From Simkania negevensis (GTDB taxonomy: Bacteria > Chlamydiota > Chlamydiia > Chlamydiales > Simkaniaceae): a stretch of 6,599 nt of DNA. Shown one piece after another: positions 1 to 5,162 of this stretch. Where the stretch lies: the NCBI GenBank assembly GCA_016191565.1, contig JACPWA010000014.1, positions 1 to 6,599 on the forward strand, written 5' to 3'. Under the pieces are notes generated by a model. That model had not been told where the DNA came from and did no database searches. It saw nothing but the letters and a program-made list of their open reading frames with translations. A program made the position numbers and the translations under genes. Positions within the stretch are counted from its first letter, which is position 1, and every line of letters starts with the position of its first letter.

Positions 1-382
1 AAACAAGTAGATCCTTAGCTGCAACCTTATTTAACACCTTCCCTTGCTGCACAAAGATTTTGCCATTATCTTTCAAGAGATCTTTCCGTTCCATTCCTGG
101 ACCCCGAGGCTTTGATCCAACCAAAATCGCTAGATTAACCCCCGCAAATATCTCTTCAAGGTCGCTACCAATCTTGATCTCTTTAAGAAGGGGGAACCCG
201 CAATCTTGGAGTTCCATTACCACCCCTTTCAAACTTCCTATCGCTTCTGGCACCTCTAAAATATGAAGAGCAATTGGCTCTTTATCTCCAAAAATAGCCC
301 CACCTGCAATCTGAAATAGAAGGCTATAGGCAATCTGCCCTCCTCCTCCTGTTACCACCACACGCTTAAGATTTTTGTTCAT
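1..382 (-). CDS. mdh: Malate dehydrogenase, N-terminal part (cut by window edge)
   Basis: Encodes the first 127 residues of an NAD-dependent malate dehydrogenase, the cytoplasmic TCA-cycle enzyme interconverting malate and oxaloacetate. I translated the reverse strand from the ATG at 382 and it stays open to the window edge. Seen: a Rossmann glycine motif TGGGGQIAYSL at residues 11-21, an acidic residue after the second strand (ILEVPE) where NAD-preferring enzymes carry Asp/Glu, the block VVMELQDCGFPLL, and the substrate-loop motif PRGPGMER around residues 100-107, whose two arginines bind the dicarboxylate in this family. PRGPGMER and TGGGGQIAY are close to what I recall of chlamydial Mdh. 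The remaining catalytic Asp/His half lies outside the window. The ribosome site is weak (AGGA about 13 nt upstream). It is divergent from uvrC. No lesions are visible in this part. Confidence 0.93.
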   Translation of the reverse strand, partial: MNKNLKRVVVTGGGGQIAYSLLFQIAGGAIFGDKEPIALHILEVPEAIGSLKGVVMELQDCGFPLLKEIKIGSDLEEIFAGVNLAILVGSKPRGPGMERKDLLKDNGKIFVQQGKVLNKVAAKDLLV

Positions 383-481
383 CTCTACTTAACGTCCTGA
401 ATATAATTTTTAGTTACTTATACCAGCTAAGGGGATTTTCCAGAAAAACATTTAGTAGCTTAAACTTTTAAACATTCTCTT

Positions 482-549
482 ATACCGATTCTCATTAAAA
501 ACTATGCTTTGACGCGCTCAAAAGCATAGTTTTTAATGAGAATCGGTAT
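482..549. repeat. 29-bp perfect inverted repeat (long hairpin) in divergent intergenic region
   Basis: The left arm (482-510) and right arm (521-549) are exact reverse complements over 29 bp, separated by a 10-nt spacer (GACGCGCTCA) with a GCGC core. It lies between the starts of mdh (-) and uvrC (+), so neither gene ends here and a normal terminator role is unlikely. There is no long T-run directly after the right arm. Weak, gapped similarity continues outward (CTTTTAAACATTCT on the left against the complement of AGAAAGTGTTCAAAG on the right), so the arms may be the core of a larger palindromic element of about 110 bp. A palindromic dispersed repeat or miniature mobile element is one reading and a regulatory cruciform/RNA hairpin another. 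I found no second copy in this window. Confidence 0.9.
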
Positions 550-554
550 TATCC

Positions 555-581
555 TTTAGAAAGTGTTCAAAGCAGTATAAT
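555..581 (+). promoter_or_regulatory. Possible uvrC promoter
   Basis: A perfect -10 hexamer TATAAT at 576-581 is preceded by TTTAGA at 555-560 (4 of 6 matches to TTGACA) with a short 15-nt spacer. It lies just right of the long inverted repeat and would give a leader of about 160 nt to uvrC. The rest of 383-746 is AT-rich with no gene I can support; a small CGAGA/TCTCG hairpin lies at 626-642. A second -10-like TATAAA at 732-737 is too close to the ATG to be convincing. The call rests on consensus matching only. Confidence 0.3.
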
Positions 582-746
582 AAAGAAATAAAATTGCTAA
601 AGTGAATCGCCTAACATGCCACGTTCGAGAGATCTTTTCTCGCTAATATTTAAAAGCATAAGCTCCAAAAAAATCTCTCACATTTGTCACGTTATTCGAA
701 TCAATTTAGTAATTTTATTTCTTATATTTAGTATAAACTGTTTTCT

Positions 747-2437
747 ATGTCTTTTAACATAAGCTCCCTCTCCTCTTTGCCTACTGACCCCGGAGTGTAT
801 TTGATGAAAGATCACTCTGGAATCATCCTTTACATTGGAAAAGCAAAAAACATTAAGAAGAGGGTCGCACAATACTTTATTCCAGGCCGAGACGGGCGCC
901 CCATGCTCCCTTATCTCACCTCAAAAATCAGCTCCATCGATACTATTGTCACCTTTTCTGAAAAAGAGGCGCTCCTTCTAGAAAATAGCCTCATCAAAAA
1001 ACATCAACCTAAATACAATATTCTTTTAAAGGATGATAAAACTTTTATTAGCTTAATGATTAACCATGAGCATCCCTATCCGATGATCCGGATTGTAAGA
1101 AGTCATGTAAAGCCAAAACAAAAGGGGCTTTTTTTTGGTCCCTATACCAGCGCTTTTGCAGCTAGACAAACCCTGGAAATCATGCAAAAGACATTTCCTT
1201 TAAGACAGTGCTCAGATCATGAACTCCTCTCACGCAGCCGCCCTTGTCTTCTCTATTCGATTAAACGATGTCTTGCTCCTTGTGTTCACAAGTGCACTAA
1301 AGAGGAATATGGTCTTGTTGTAAAACGGGCGATTGCCTTCCTCAAAGGCCATGACAGTGAGGTGATTCAAGAGCTCGAAGAAGAAATGGAAAAGGCTTCG
1401 AAGGAGCTCGCCTTTGAAAAGGCAGGAGCTCTTCTGCAAACCATTCAGCAGATCAAAGAGATCTGCCAGCAAAGGCAGTCGATCACTCACACGAAAGGAA
1501 AAGATTGTGATCTTTTTTACATGCACCAAAGAGGAAGTGATTATCTGATTCTTCAGCTCATCTTGCGAGAGGGCAATATGATCGGCAAGGAATCCTACCT
1601 TTTCACAGAAATTGCCTCAAGCGAGGAGGAGATTTGGGAGAGTTTTCTTTTACAACATTATCGGAAACACCCTGACCTTCCTCCTGAGGTGCTTCTTCCT
1701 CTTCAGCTAAAAAAGAAAAAACTACTTGAGGAAATTCTATCCGAAGAAATAAAGAAAAAAACTACTTTTGCAACTCCTAAACGAGGAGAAAAACTTCTCC
1801 TTATGAAACTTGCTAAAAAGAACGCAGAAACCCATTTTTCTCATCAGGAGAAGGAAAAAGAGAAAAAAGAGGAGATGCTTCTTGATCTCCAAGAAAAATG
1901 CCACCTGAATAGATGCCCTGTGCAAATCGACTGTTTCGATACCTCTAATCTCTCCGGCACAGATCTCGTGGCCTGTATGGTGAGTTTTAGAGATGGTATG
2001 CGAGACCTAGGGCGCACCCGCTTCTTTCGAGTGAAACATGTGGACAAAGGGGATGACTATGGAGCCCTTCGTGAAGTACTAAGGCGCCATTACCTCAAGG
2101 CAAAGGAAGAAGACCTCCTCCCCGATCTAACAATCATCGATGGGGGAAAAGGGCTCTCCTTCCCACCCGTTCTCCTACCCTTTTTACTTTGCAAAAAATT
2201 AGAGATGAGGCACATCGGGTAGCTCTTTCATTTCATCGTAAAAGGAGGGAAAAAAGGCTCATTCAAAGCAAACTAGATCAGATTCCTGGGATCGGCCCTA
2301 AAAAGCGGATCCTCCTTCTCAAACACTTTGGCAGCTTTAAAGAGATTGAAAAAGCAACTAAAGAGGAACTAAGTGCAGTGAAAGGGCTCTCTAAGAAAGA
2401 TATAGAAACTCTCTACCGCTCGGTGAGAGTAAGATAG
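747..2437 (+). pseudogene. uvrC: Excinuclease ABC subunit C, disrupted by an internal out-of-frame deletion
   Basis: UvrC makes both incisions in nucleotide excision repair. From ATG 747 (an in-frame TAG at 729-731 bounds the frame; no clear ribosome site) the frame encodes a GIY-YIG domain (residues about 11-98: GVY 16-18, YIG 29-31, R39, E79, N91), a four-cysteine cluster (C155, C167, C175, C179, matching E. coli 154/166/174/178), a UVR helix pair (about 203-240) and the start of the RNase H-like nuclease with CFDTSN (D398), GDDY (D436/D437) and IDGGKG (D465). After G469 (2151-2153) the frame loses similarity and stops at 2220-2222. UvrC similarity resumes by about 2162 in the -1 frame (SPTLFTLQKIRDEAHR, catalytic His codon 2213-2215), then runs through a complete tandem HhH domain to TAG 2435-2437. 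D465 to the His is 74 nt; in E. coli D466-H538 is 72 codons (216 nt). About 142 nt (3n+1) is therefore missing, which fits the frame change. Sequencing or assembly error is the alternative. Confidence 0.9.
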
Positions 2438-3081
2438 AAAAGCTTATCGTAGCCAAGCCTCTCCTTTAGAAGGAGACTAAGTTCTTTTTCCACTCTCTGT
2501 AGCAGCTCTTCCCCCTCTTCTTCGTCGGGAAATGTAGCAATGATCTCTAACCTGTTTTTTCTATGAATCCTTACATCAAAAGGGATTTTTTTGCCTGGGA
2601 AGAGCTCTTGCCAGTACTTTCCTACATACTCCCTTACGATCGGCTTTTCAATCATTGCTTTAGAAGTTCCCATCCTAAGTTCAAGATAGCTTTTTCGATT
2701 GAGAAAATAGAAGGTAAAGAAAAGGAGCACCCCTCCGCCAAAAATAAACCAGCCTATCTTTTTAAACACTTCAGGATTCTTTAGCAGTAGATCAGACATG
2801 TGGAAGCGGAATCCATAGGCATTGGGAAGAGCAATAAAAAAAATCCCTAAGAAAAGAAAGAAAAAAACTACAACAAGATGGAGAGCAGAAAATAAAGCAT
2901 GTACACTCCAAGTCGTCAGGTTGGGCGAGCGGGAGAAGCCCTCATAGCGCTCTTTCTTTAAACGAATCTTTGCCGATGATACTGATCCACTATCCTTTTC
3001 CTCGCGATCGTTTACATGTAAACCGCTCTGAGATTTTTGAGTATTCAATACATCTGATGACGTGCGATATACCTGGTGCAT
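2413..3081 (-). CDS. Two-helix membrane protein, possible Asp23 membrane anchor (AmaP-like)
   Basis: A 222-residue protein with a hydrophilic, charged N-terminus (1-55), two strongly hydrophobic helices (about 60-86 and 109-128) separated by a short segment, and a charged C-terminal region (130-222) ending in an alternating strand/helix pattern (DVRIHRKNRLEIIATF, then an acidic helix). Two N-terminal helices followed by a small Asp23-like alpha/beta region is the layout of AmaP, the membrane anchor of Asp23 in Gram-positive bacteria. I infer that relationship mainly from layout and from position directly behind an Asp23-family gene. The start is fixed by a TAATG junction: its ATG (3081-3079) shares one base with the stop of the upstream gene, implying translational coupling. 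Its last 25 nt overlap the 3' end of uvrC on the other strand. The frame is intact. The exact family is uncertain; a chlamydia-specific membrane protein is the alternative. Confidence 0.7.
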   Translation of the reverse strand: MHQVYRTSSDVLNTQKSQSGLHVNDREEKDSGSVSSAKIRLKKERYEGFSRSPNLTTWSVHALFSALHLVVVFFFLFLGIFFIALPNAYGFRFHMSDLLLKNPEVFKKIGWFIFGGGVLLFFTFYFLNRKSYLELRMGTSKAMIEKPIVREYVGKYWQELFPGKKIPFDVRIHRKNRLEIIATFPDEEEGEELLQRVEKELSLLLKERLGYDKLFYLTLTER

Positions 3082-3461
3082 TACAATTCTCTCTCTGCAT
3101 ATTCCTTGGTTTCTTCCTTTCCTTTTTCAGGAGAGAAGGAAGGGGATTGCTCTTTAAGGGTGATGAGCGCCTTAAAAACCACATGAACGCAGGATACATG
3201 AAGTCCTGTGATCTGGCTCACCTGAGCCACAATCTTTGTTTGGATCTCTTCTGCTTTTGCTGGAATGGAAATCCCATGGGCATTTCCTTCCCGCCCTAGC
3301 AAATAGTTAAGTAGGTTCCCTTCTAAGGGAGCAATGTTTTCGATTTCAGAAAGACATGTGATCACAATCGCTTGAAAAACTCTCGCTTCAATATCATGTA
3401 CAAAGACGGTATCAGCAAACTATAATTCTTTCGTATCGATTTCTTTAAATTGATCATGCAT
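3081..3461 (-). pseudogene. Asp23/Gls24-family protein gene with premature stop and internal deletion
   Basis: Asp23/Gls24 proteins are small, often membrane-tethered envelope-stress proteins. The original start is ATG 3461: GAGGAG sits 4 nt upstream and a promoter-like pair precedes it. The frame reads 13 codons (MHDQFKEIDTKEL), an in-frame amber TAG (codon 14, 3422-3420), then clear family-like sequence FADTVFVHDIEARVFQAIV..., with LEGNLLNYLLGRE at codons 46-58 and GISIPAKAEEIQTKIV at 63-78, followed by TGLHV..VHVVFKAL. Between the helix ending LLGRE and the GISIP segment the family normally has two or three beta strands (about 30-40 residues); only three residues (GNA) plus H62 remain here, so an in-frame deletion near 3275-3293 is inferred. 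The only downstream restart with family sequence is GTG 3365, without a ribosome site. The stop shares a base with the next gene's ATG. Family assignment is from motif memory; the amber codon is directly visible. Confidence 0.78.
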
Positions 3462-3465
3462 ACAG

Positions 3466-3471
3466 CTCCTC
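3466..3471 (-). promoter_or_regulatory. Ribosome binding site fixing the Asp23-gene start
   Basis: GAGGAG on the minus strand lies 4 nt before ATG 3461. It matters because it identifies the true start upstream of the amber codon, so the gene is interrupted rather than simply starting later. The same GGAGCT-plus-short-spacer arrangement precedes the GYF-domain gene on the other strand. Confidence 0.8.
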
Positions 3472-3490
3472 AACGTAGATATTACTTTCT

Positions 3491-3518
3491 ATTGTATGAA
3501 AAATGGGCTAAACATCAA
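3491..3518 (-). promoter_or_regulatory. Probable promoter of the Asp23 / membrane-anchor operon
   Basis: On the minus strand TTGATG (3518-3513, 4 of 6 to consensus) and TACAAT (3496-3491, 5 of 6) are separated by 16 nt. Transcription would start near 3484 and give a leader of about 23 nt containing the GAGGAG site. The -35 hexamer lies within the imperfect inverted repeat 3503-3538. Confidence 0.5.
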
Positions 3519-3538
3519 TGTAAAAAAACATTGCCCAT
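3503..3538. repeat. Imperfect inverted repeat upstream of the Asp23 gene
   Basis: ATGGG (3503-3507) plus CAATGT (3516-3521) pair with the continuous ACATTGCCCAT (3528-3538), giving an 11-bp stem interrupted by an 8-nt one-sided bulge and closed by a 6-nt A-loop. It covers the predicted -35 element of the Asp23 promoter, so it could be a repressor site. It is also close enough to chance for this composition that I hold it loosely. Confidence 0.45.
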
Positions 3539-3551
3539 CAGATAAAACCTG

Positions 3552-3580
3552 TTCAATCTTTCTTTTCCTTCCACTATAAT
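3552..3580 (+). promoter_or_regulatory. Possible promoter of the GYF-domain membrane protein gene
   Basis: A perfect -10 TATAAT (3575-3580) has a poor -35 (TTCAAT, 3552-3557, 3 of 6) 17 nt upstream. The resulting leader of about 150 nt contains an 8-bp inverted repeat (TTCAAAAC 3663-3670 with GTTTTGAA 3706-3713). No gene is visible in the 3462-3739 gap. Confidence 0.35.
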
Positions 3581-3739
3581 AACATGTAACTCGACTGTGC
3601 ACATTTTTGTGGGATATCCAACGAAGCGGCAAAAAACATACAAATCGAGTATAAGAAATTGGTTCAAAACTCTAAAAAAAGGGTCTAAAAATCCTTCATT
3701 TTCGGGTTTTGAAACACTTTCTAAGTCAGAAGGAGCTTT

Positions 3740-4192
3740 ATGTATATTTTTTTAAGCATGATTTCTGGGTTCATCTTTGGGATCATCTGCAGCTATGTTG
3801 CCATAAAACGGGGACGCAATCAGATCAGATGGTTTGTAGGCGGATGTCTTTTCGGCCTTTTAGCCCTCCTTTTTCTTTATCTCCTCCCTCCAGTCTCTAA
3901 AAGGAAACAGCGAGAAGAAAAGACTCCTAACTATCTCCTTTTTCCTTCAGAGGAAGAAAGAGCACTTTTCCACCCTTTTCAGAAAAAGCTCTGGTACTAC
4001 CTCGACCATGAAAGCAAGCAGTATGGCCCGATGAGCTTTGATGCCTTAAAAAAGGGATGGAATGAAGGGAAGGTTCAAGAAAAAACCTACCTTTGGAACG
4101 AAGATTTAGAAAACTGGAAACTTCTCGAAGAAATGAAAGAGATCCTAGCAGTGATAAAAAACGAGCCTTCACCTGAAGCAGGAATATCTTAA
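3740..4192 (+). CDS. Small membrane protein with C-terminal GYF_2-type domain
   Basis: A 150-residue protein with two N-terminal membrane segments (about 4-22 and 31-50), a basic linker (KRKQREEK, 54-61) and a compact C-terminal domain (about 83-137). That domain has the GYF_2/DUF4339 signature: WYYLD at 85-89, YGPMS at 95-99, a helix ending in an EGKV turn, then YLWN (117-120) and W126. Domains of this type are thought to bind peptides or partner proteins; in bacteria they often sit on membrane proteins. Function here is unknown. The ATG at 3740 is chosen because AAGGAG (3730-3735) lies 4 nt upstream and the first helix begins immediately. It is convergent with rpsN, 69 nt away, and divergent from the Asp23 gene. 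It occupies the slot of a small predicted membrane/periplasmic protein next to rpsN in Chlamydia, but I cannot say whether it is an orthologue. Confidence 0.82.
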   Translation: MYIFLSMISGFIFGIICSYVAIKRGRNQIRWFVGGCLFGLLALLFLYLLPPVSKRKQREEKTPNYLLFPSEEERALFHPFQKKLWYYLDHESKQYGPMSFDALKKGWNEGKVQEKTYLWNEDLENWKLLEEMKEILAVIKNEPSPEAGIS

Positions 4193-4222
4193 GATGTCAG
4201 GTAAAGGAAATCCCAGCGAAGG

Positions 4223-4244
4223 AAAAAACCTACTTTTAAATAGT
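4223..4244 (-). terminator. Weak candidate terminator for rpmJ-rpsN
   Basis: Read on the minus strand just after the rpsN stop, CTATT-TAAA-AGTAG (4243-4230, with one G-U pair) forms a short stem followed by a six-T run (4228-4223). The stem is AT-rich and weak. It is in the right position and orientation; no stronger terminator is visible in the 69-nt convergent gap. Confidence 0.3.
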
Positions 4245-4261
4245 GCTTGGTGTAATTCTCT

Positions 4262-4567
4262 TTACCAGCTGGCTTTAATAACGCCGGGAATAAGACCAGC
4301 GTTAGACATCTCTCTAAAGCAGAGCCTAGAGACCTTAAACTTCCTTAAATACCCCCGAGGGCGTCCAGTTAACTGACATCGATTGCGCAGTCTAACTTTA
4401 GAGGAATTCGCAGGAAGCTTATTAAGCTTATTAATCGCTTCTAGCCGCTCTTCTTCACTCGTTTCAAGGCTTCGGATAACTTGCTTGAGCTGCGCTCTTT
4501 GCAACTTTTTTCTCGCTACGAGAATCTCTTTCTTCTTTTGCTTTTCAATAGATGATTTTTTTGCCAT
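4262..4567 (-). CDS. rpsN: 30S ribosomal protein S14
   Basis: A 101-residue S14 of the long, zinc-free form, a 30S head protein that binds 16S rRNA. Seen: a basic lysine-rich N-terminus, the conserved [12 protein letters not shown] block at 61-72, [12 protein letters not shown] (75-86) and the terminal [11 protein letters not shown], which closely matches bacterial S14. Only one of the residues that form the CxxC zinc knuckles in the short form is present (C64), as expected for the long form. The start ATG 4567 lies 4 nt after the rpmJ stop, so the two genes form an operon. No strong ribosome site is visible (AAGAAATAA only). It is complete and intact. In most bacteria rpsN is in the spc operon; its location beside rpmJ, rpmH and rnpA fits Chlamydiota as I recall it. 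Confidence 0.97.
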   Translation of the reverse strand: MAKKSSIEKQKKKEILVARKKLQRAQLKQVIRSLETSEEERLEAINKLNKLPANSSKVRLRNRCQLTGRPRGYLRKFKVSRLCFREMSNAGLIPGVIKASW

Positions 4568-4571
4568 AGAT

Positions 4572-4709
4572 TTATTTCTTTTTTGCAGGTCCTTTTTGTC
4601 TTTGTTTTCGGTTTGGATCTTTTTTATTGATCACATAGAGGCGTCCTTTTCGGCGCACAATCTTGTCACCCTTTCCTGGGTCGGCTTTAACTGATGCTCT
4701 CGTTTTCAT
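4572..4709 (-). CDS. rpmJ: 50S ribosomal protein L36 (cysteine-free form)
   Basis: A 45-residue protein read on the minus strand from ATG 4709 to TAA 4574-4572. It starts [16 protein letters not shown], continues [22 protein letters not shown] and ends in a lysine-rich tail (GPAKKK). L36 is a very small 23S rRNA-binding protein. The IVRRKGR..VI...P..KQRQ core is diagnostic. The usual zinc ligands (CxxC...C...H) are absent: the first pair is replaced by ADPG and there is no cysteine, so this is the zinc-independent type. The length and KADP segment match the chlamydial protein as I remember it. It is the first gene of the rpmJ-rpsN pair and is divergent from rpmH across about 300 nt. Confidence 0.95.
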   Translation of the reverse strand: MKTRASVKADPGKGDKIVRRKGRLYVINKKDPNRKQRQKGPAKKK

Positions 4710-4739
4710 TTTTTACCAATCTATTCACTTTCTACTAAA

Positions 4740-4769
4740 ATCTTATCCCAGCTTAGGATTTCTTGACAA
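4740..4769 (-). promoter_or_regulatory. Probable rpmJ-rpsN promoter
   Basis: On the minus strand TTGTCA (4769-4764, 5 of 6 to TTGACA) and TAAGAT (4745-4740, 4 of 6 to TATAAT) are 18 nt apart, about 30 nt before the rpmJ start. The transcript would have a leader of roughly 24 nt. Confidence 0.45.
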
Positions 4770-4808
4770 CAGACTTCTTTCGAAAATCAGGATAAAGAAA
4801 AATCTGTT

Positions 4809-4820
4809 AAAAAATTTTTT
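4809..4820. repeat. A6T6 palindrome
   Basis: Six A followed by six T form a perfect 12-bp palindrome midway between the rpmJ and rpmH promoters. Phased A/T tracts of this kind bend or stiffen DNA. A regulatory role is only a guess, as the surroundings are also AT-rich. Confidence 0.4.
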
Positions 4821-4906
4821 GCTCTTGCTCATTTTCCCTTTCTAAAGTAGTATTGCACTCAAATAACTTGAGGAACTGGCTTTTGCCGTCGTGGGCATTT
4901 CCCTCT

Positions 4907-4932
4907 TTTTCTCTTTCACCTTGAAGAGAAAA
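4907..4932. repeat. 9-bp perfect inverted repeat upstream of rpmH
   Basis: TTTTCTCTT (4907-4915) and AAGAGAAAA (4924-4932) are exact complements around an 8-nt loop (TCACCTTG). It lies upstream of the predicted rpmH -10 element in the 306-nt divergent gap 4710-5015, so it would not be in a transcript starting there. A 5-bp hairpin (CTCAA/TTGAG) lies at 4858-4872. I see no small gene or recognisable ncRNA in this gap, although the more GC-rich patch 4875-4950 stands out from its surroundings. Confidence 0.4.
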
Positions 4933-4982
4933 TACCTGTGGCGCCGACTTTAGCAAAATCATAGCTTTTCAGGTTCTTTGAG

Positions 4983-4988
4983 TATAAT
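4983..4988 (+). promoter_or_regulatory. -10 element of a probable rpmH-rnpA promoter
   Basis: A perfect TATAAT lies 27 nt before the rpmH ATG, with a TG four bases upstream of the hexamer (near, but not at, the extended -10 position). No good -35 match is visible at the expected distance. It is the best candidate start for the rpmH-rnpA-helicase run. Confidence 0.45.
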
Positions 4989-5015
4989 GAAAAAAACTAC
5001 CAAAGACTTTTTGAA

Positions 5016-5162
5016 ATGAAACGCACCTACCAACCAAGCAAAAGAAAGAGAAAAAAATCTCACGGCTTTAGAATTAGAATGAAGAAGAGAAAAGGCCGTC
5101 TTGTTCTAAAAAGAAAGCGGCAAAAAGGGAGACATCGTCTCTCCGTATCAGATCCCAAATGA
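5016..5162 (+). CDS. rpmH: 50S ribosomal protein L34
   Basis: A 48-residue, very basic protein of the large subunit. It begins [19 protein letters not shown], the nearly universal L34 start, followed by [20 protein letters not shown] and a short HRLSVSDPK tail; 44-47 residues is usual, so this one is slightly long. ATG 5016 is the only start consistent with the family; the upstream ribosome site is poor. The stop TGA (5160-5162) overlaps the rnpA ATG (5159-5161) as ATGA, indicating translational coupling. rpmH-rnpA adjacency is near universal in bacteria. Confidence 0.96.
   Translation: MKRTYQPSKRKRKKSHGFRIRMKKRKGRLVLKRKRQKGRHRLSVSDPK

Noticed and set aside
60..266. 68-codon forward ORF
   Set aside because: It is antisense to the conserved mdh reading frame and has no protein character.
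482..549. Long inverted repeat as a rho-independent terminator
   Set aside because: Both flanking genes start, rather than end, on either side of it, and no T-run follows the arm directly.
2193..2198. A6 run (TGC AAA AAA TTA) as a -1 programmed frameshift site joining the two uvrC frames
   Set aside because: The -1 direction is right, but UvrC-like sequence (SPTLFTLQ) is already in the new frame from about 2162, upstream of the run. A slip here would not recover it, nor the missing residues of the nuclease domain.
2189..2437. Separate small HhH protein starting at TTG 2189
   Set aside because: Its sequence is the C-terminus of UvrC (RDEAHR plus tandem HhH), and UvrC-like residues continue upstream of the TTG, so it is a fragment and not an independent gene.
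3420..3422. TAG in the Asp23 gene as a recoded amber codon (pyrrolysine or suppression)
   Set aside because: No supporting genes or signals are present, other genes here (uvrC, the membrane protein) also end in TAG, and the same gene has a second lesion, so a nonsense mutation is simpler.
4741..4750. TTATCCCA as a DnaA box near rpmH
   Set aside because: It is a single match of about six of nine to the consensus, with no cluster and no dnaA gene nearby.
4383..4845. Forward ORFs of 103 and 60 codons
   Set aside because: They lie antisense to rpsN and rpmJ, or in the AT-rich gap, and have no recognisable motifs.
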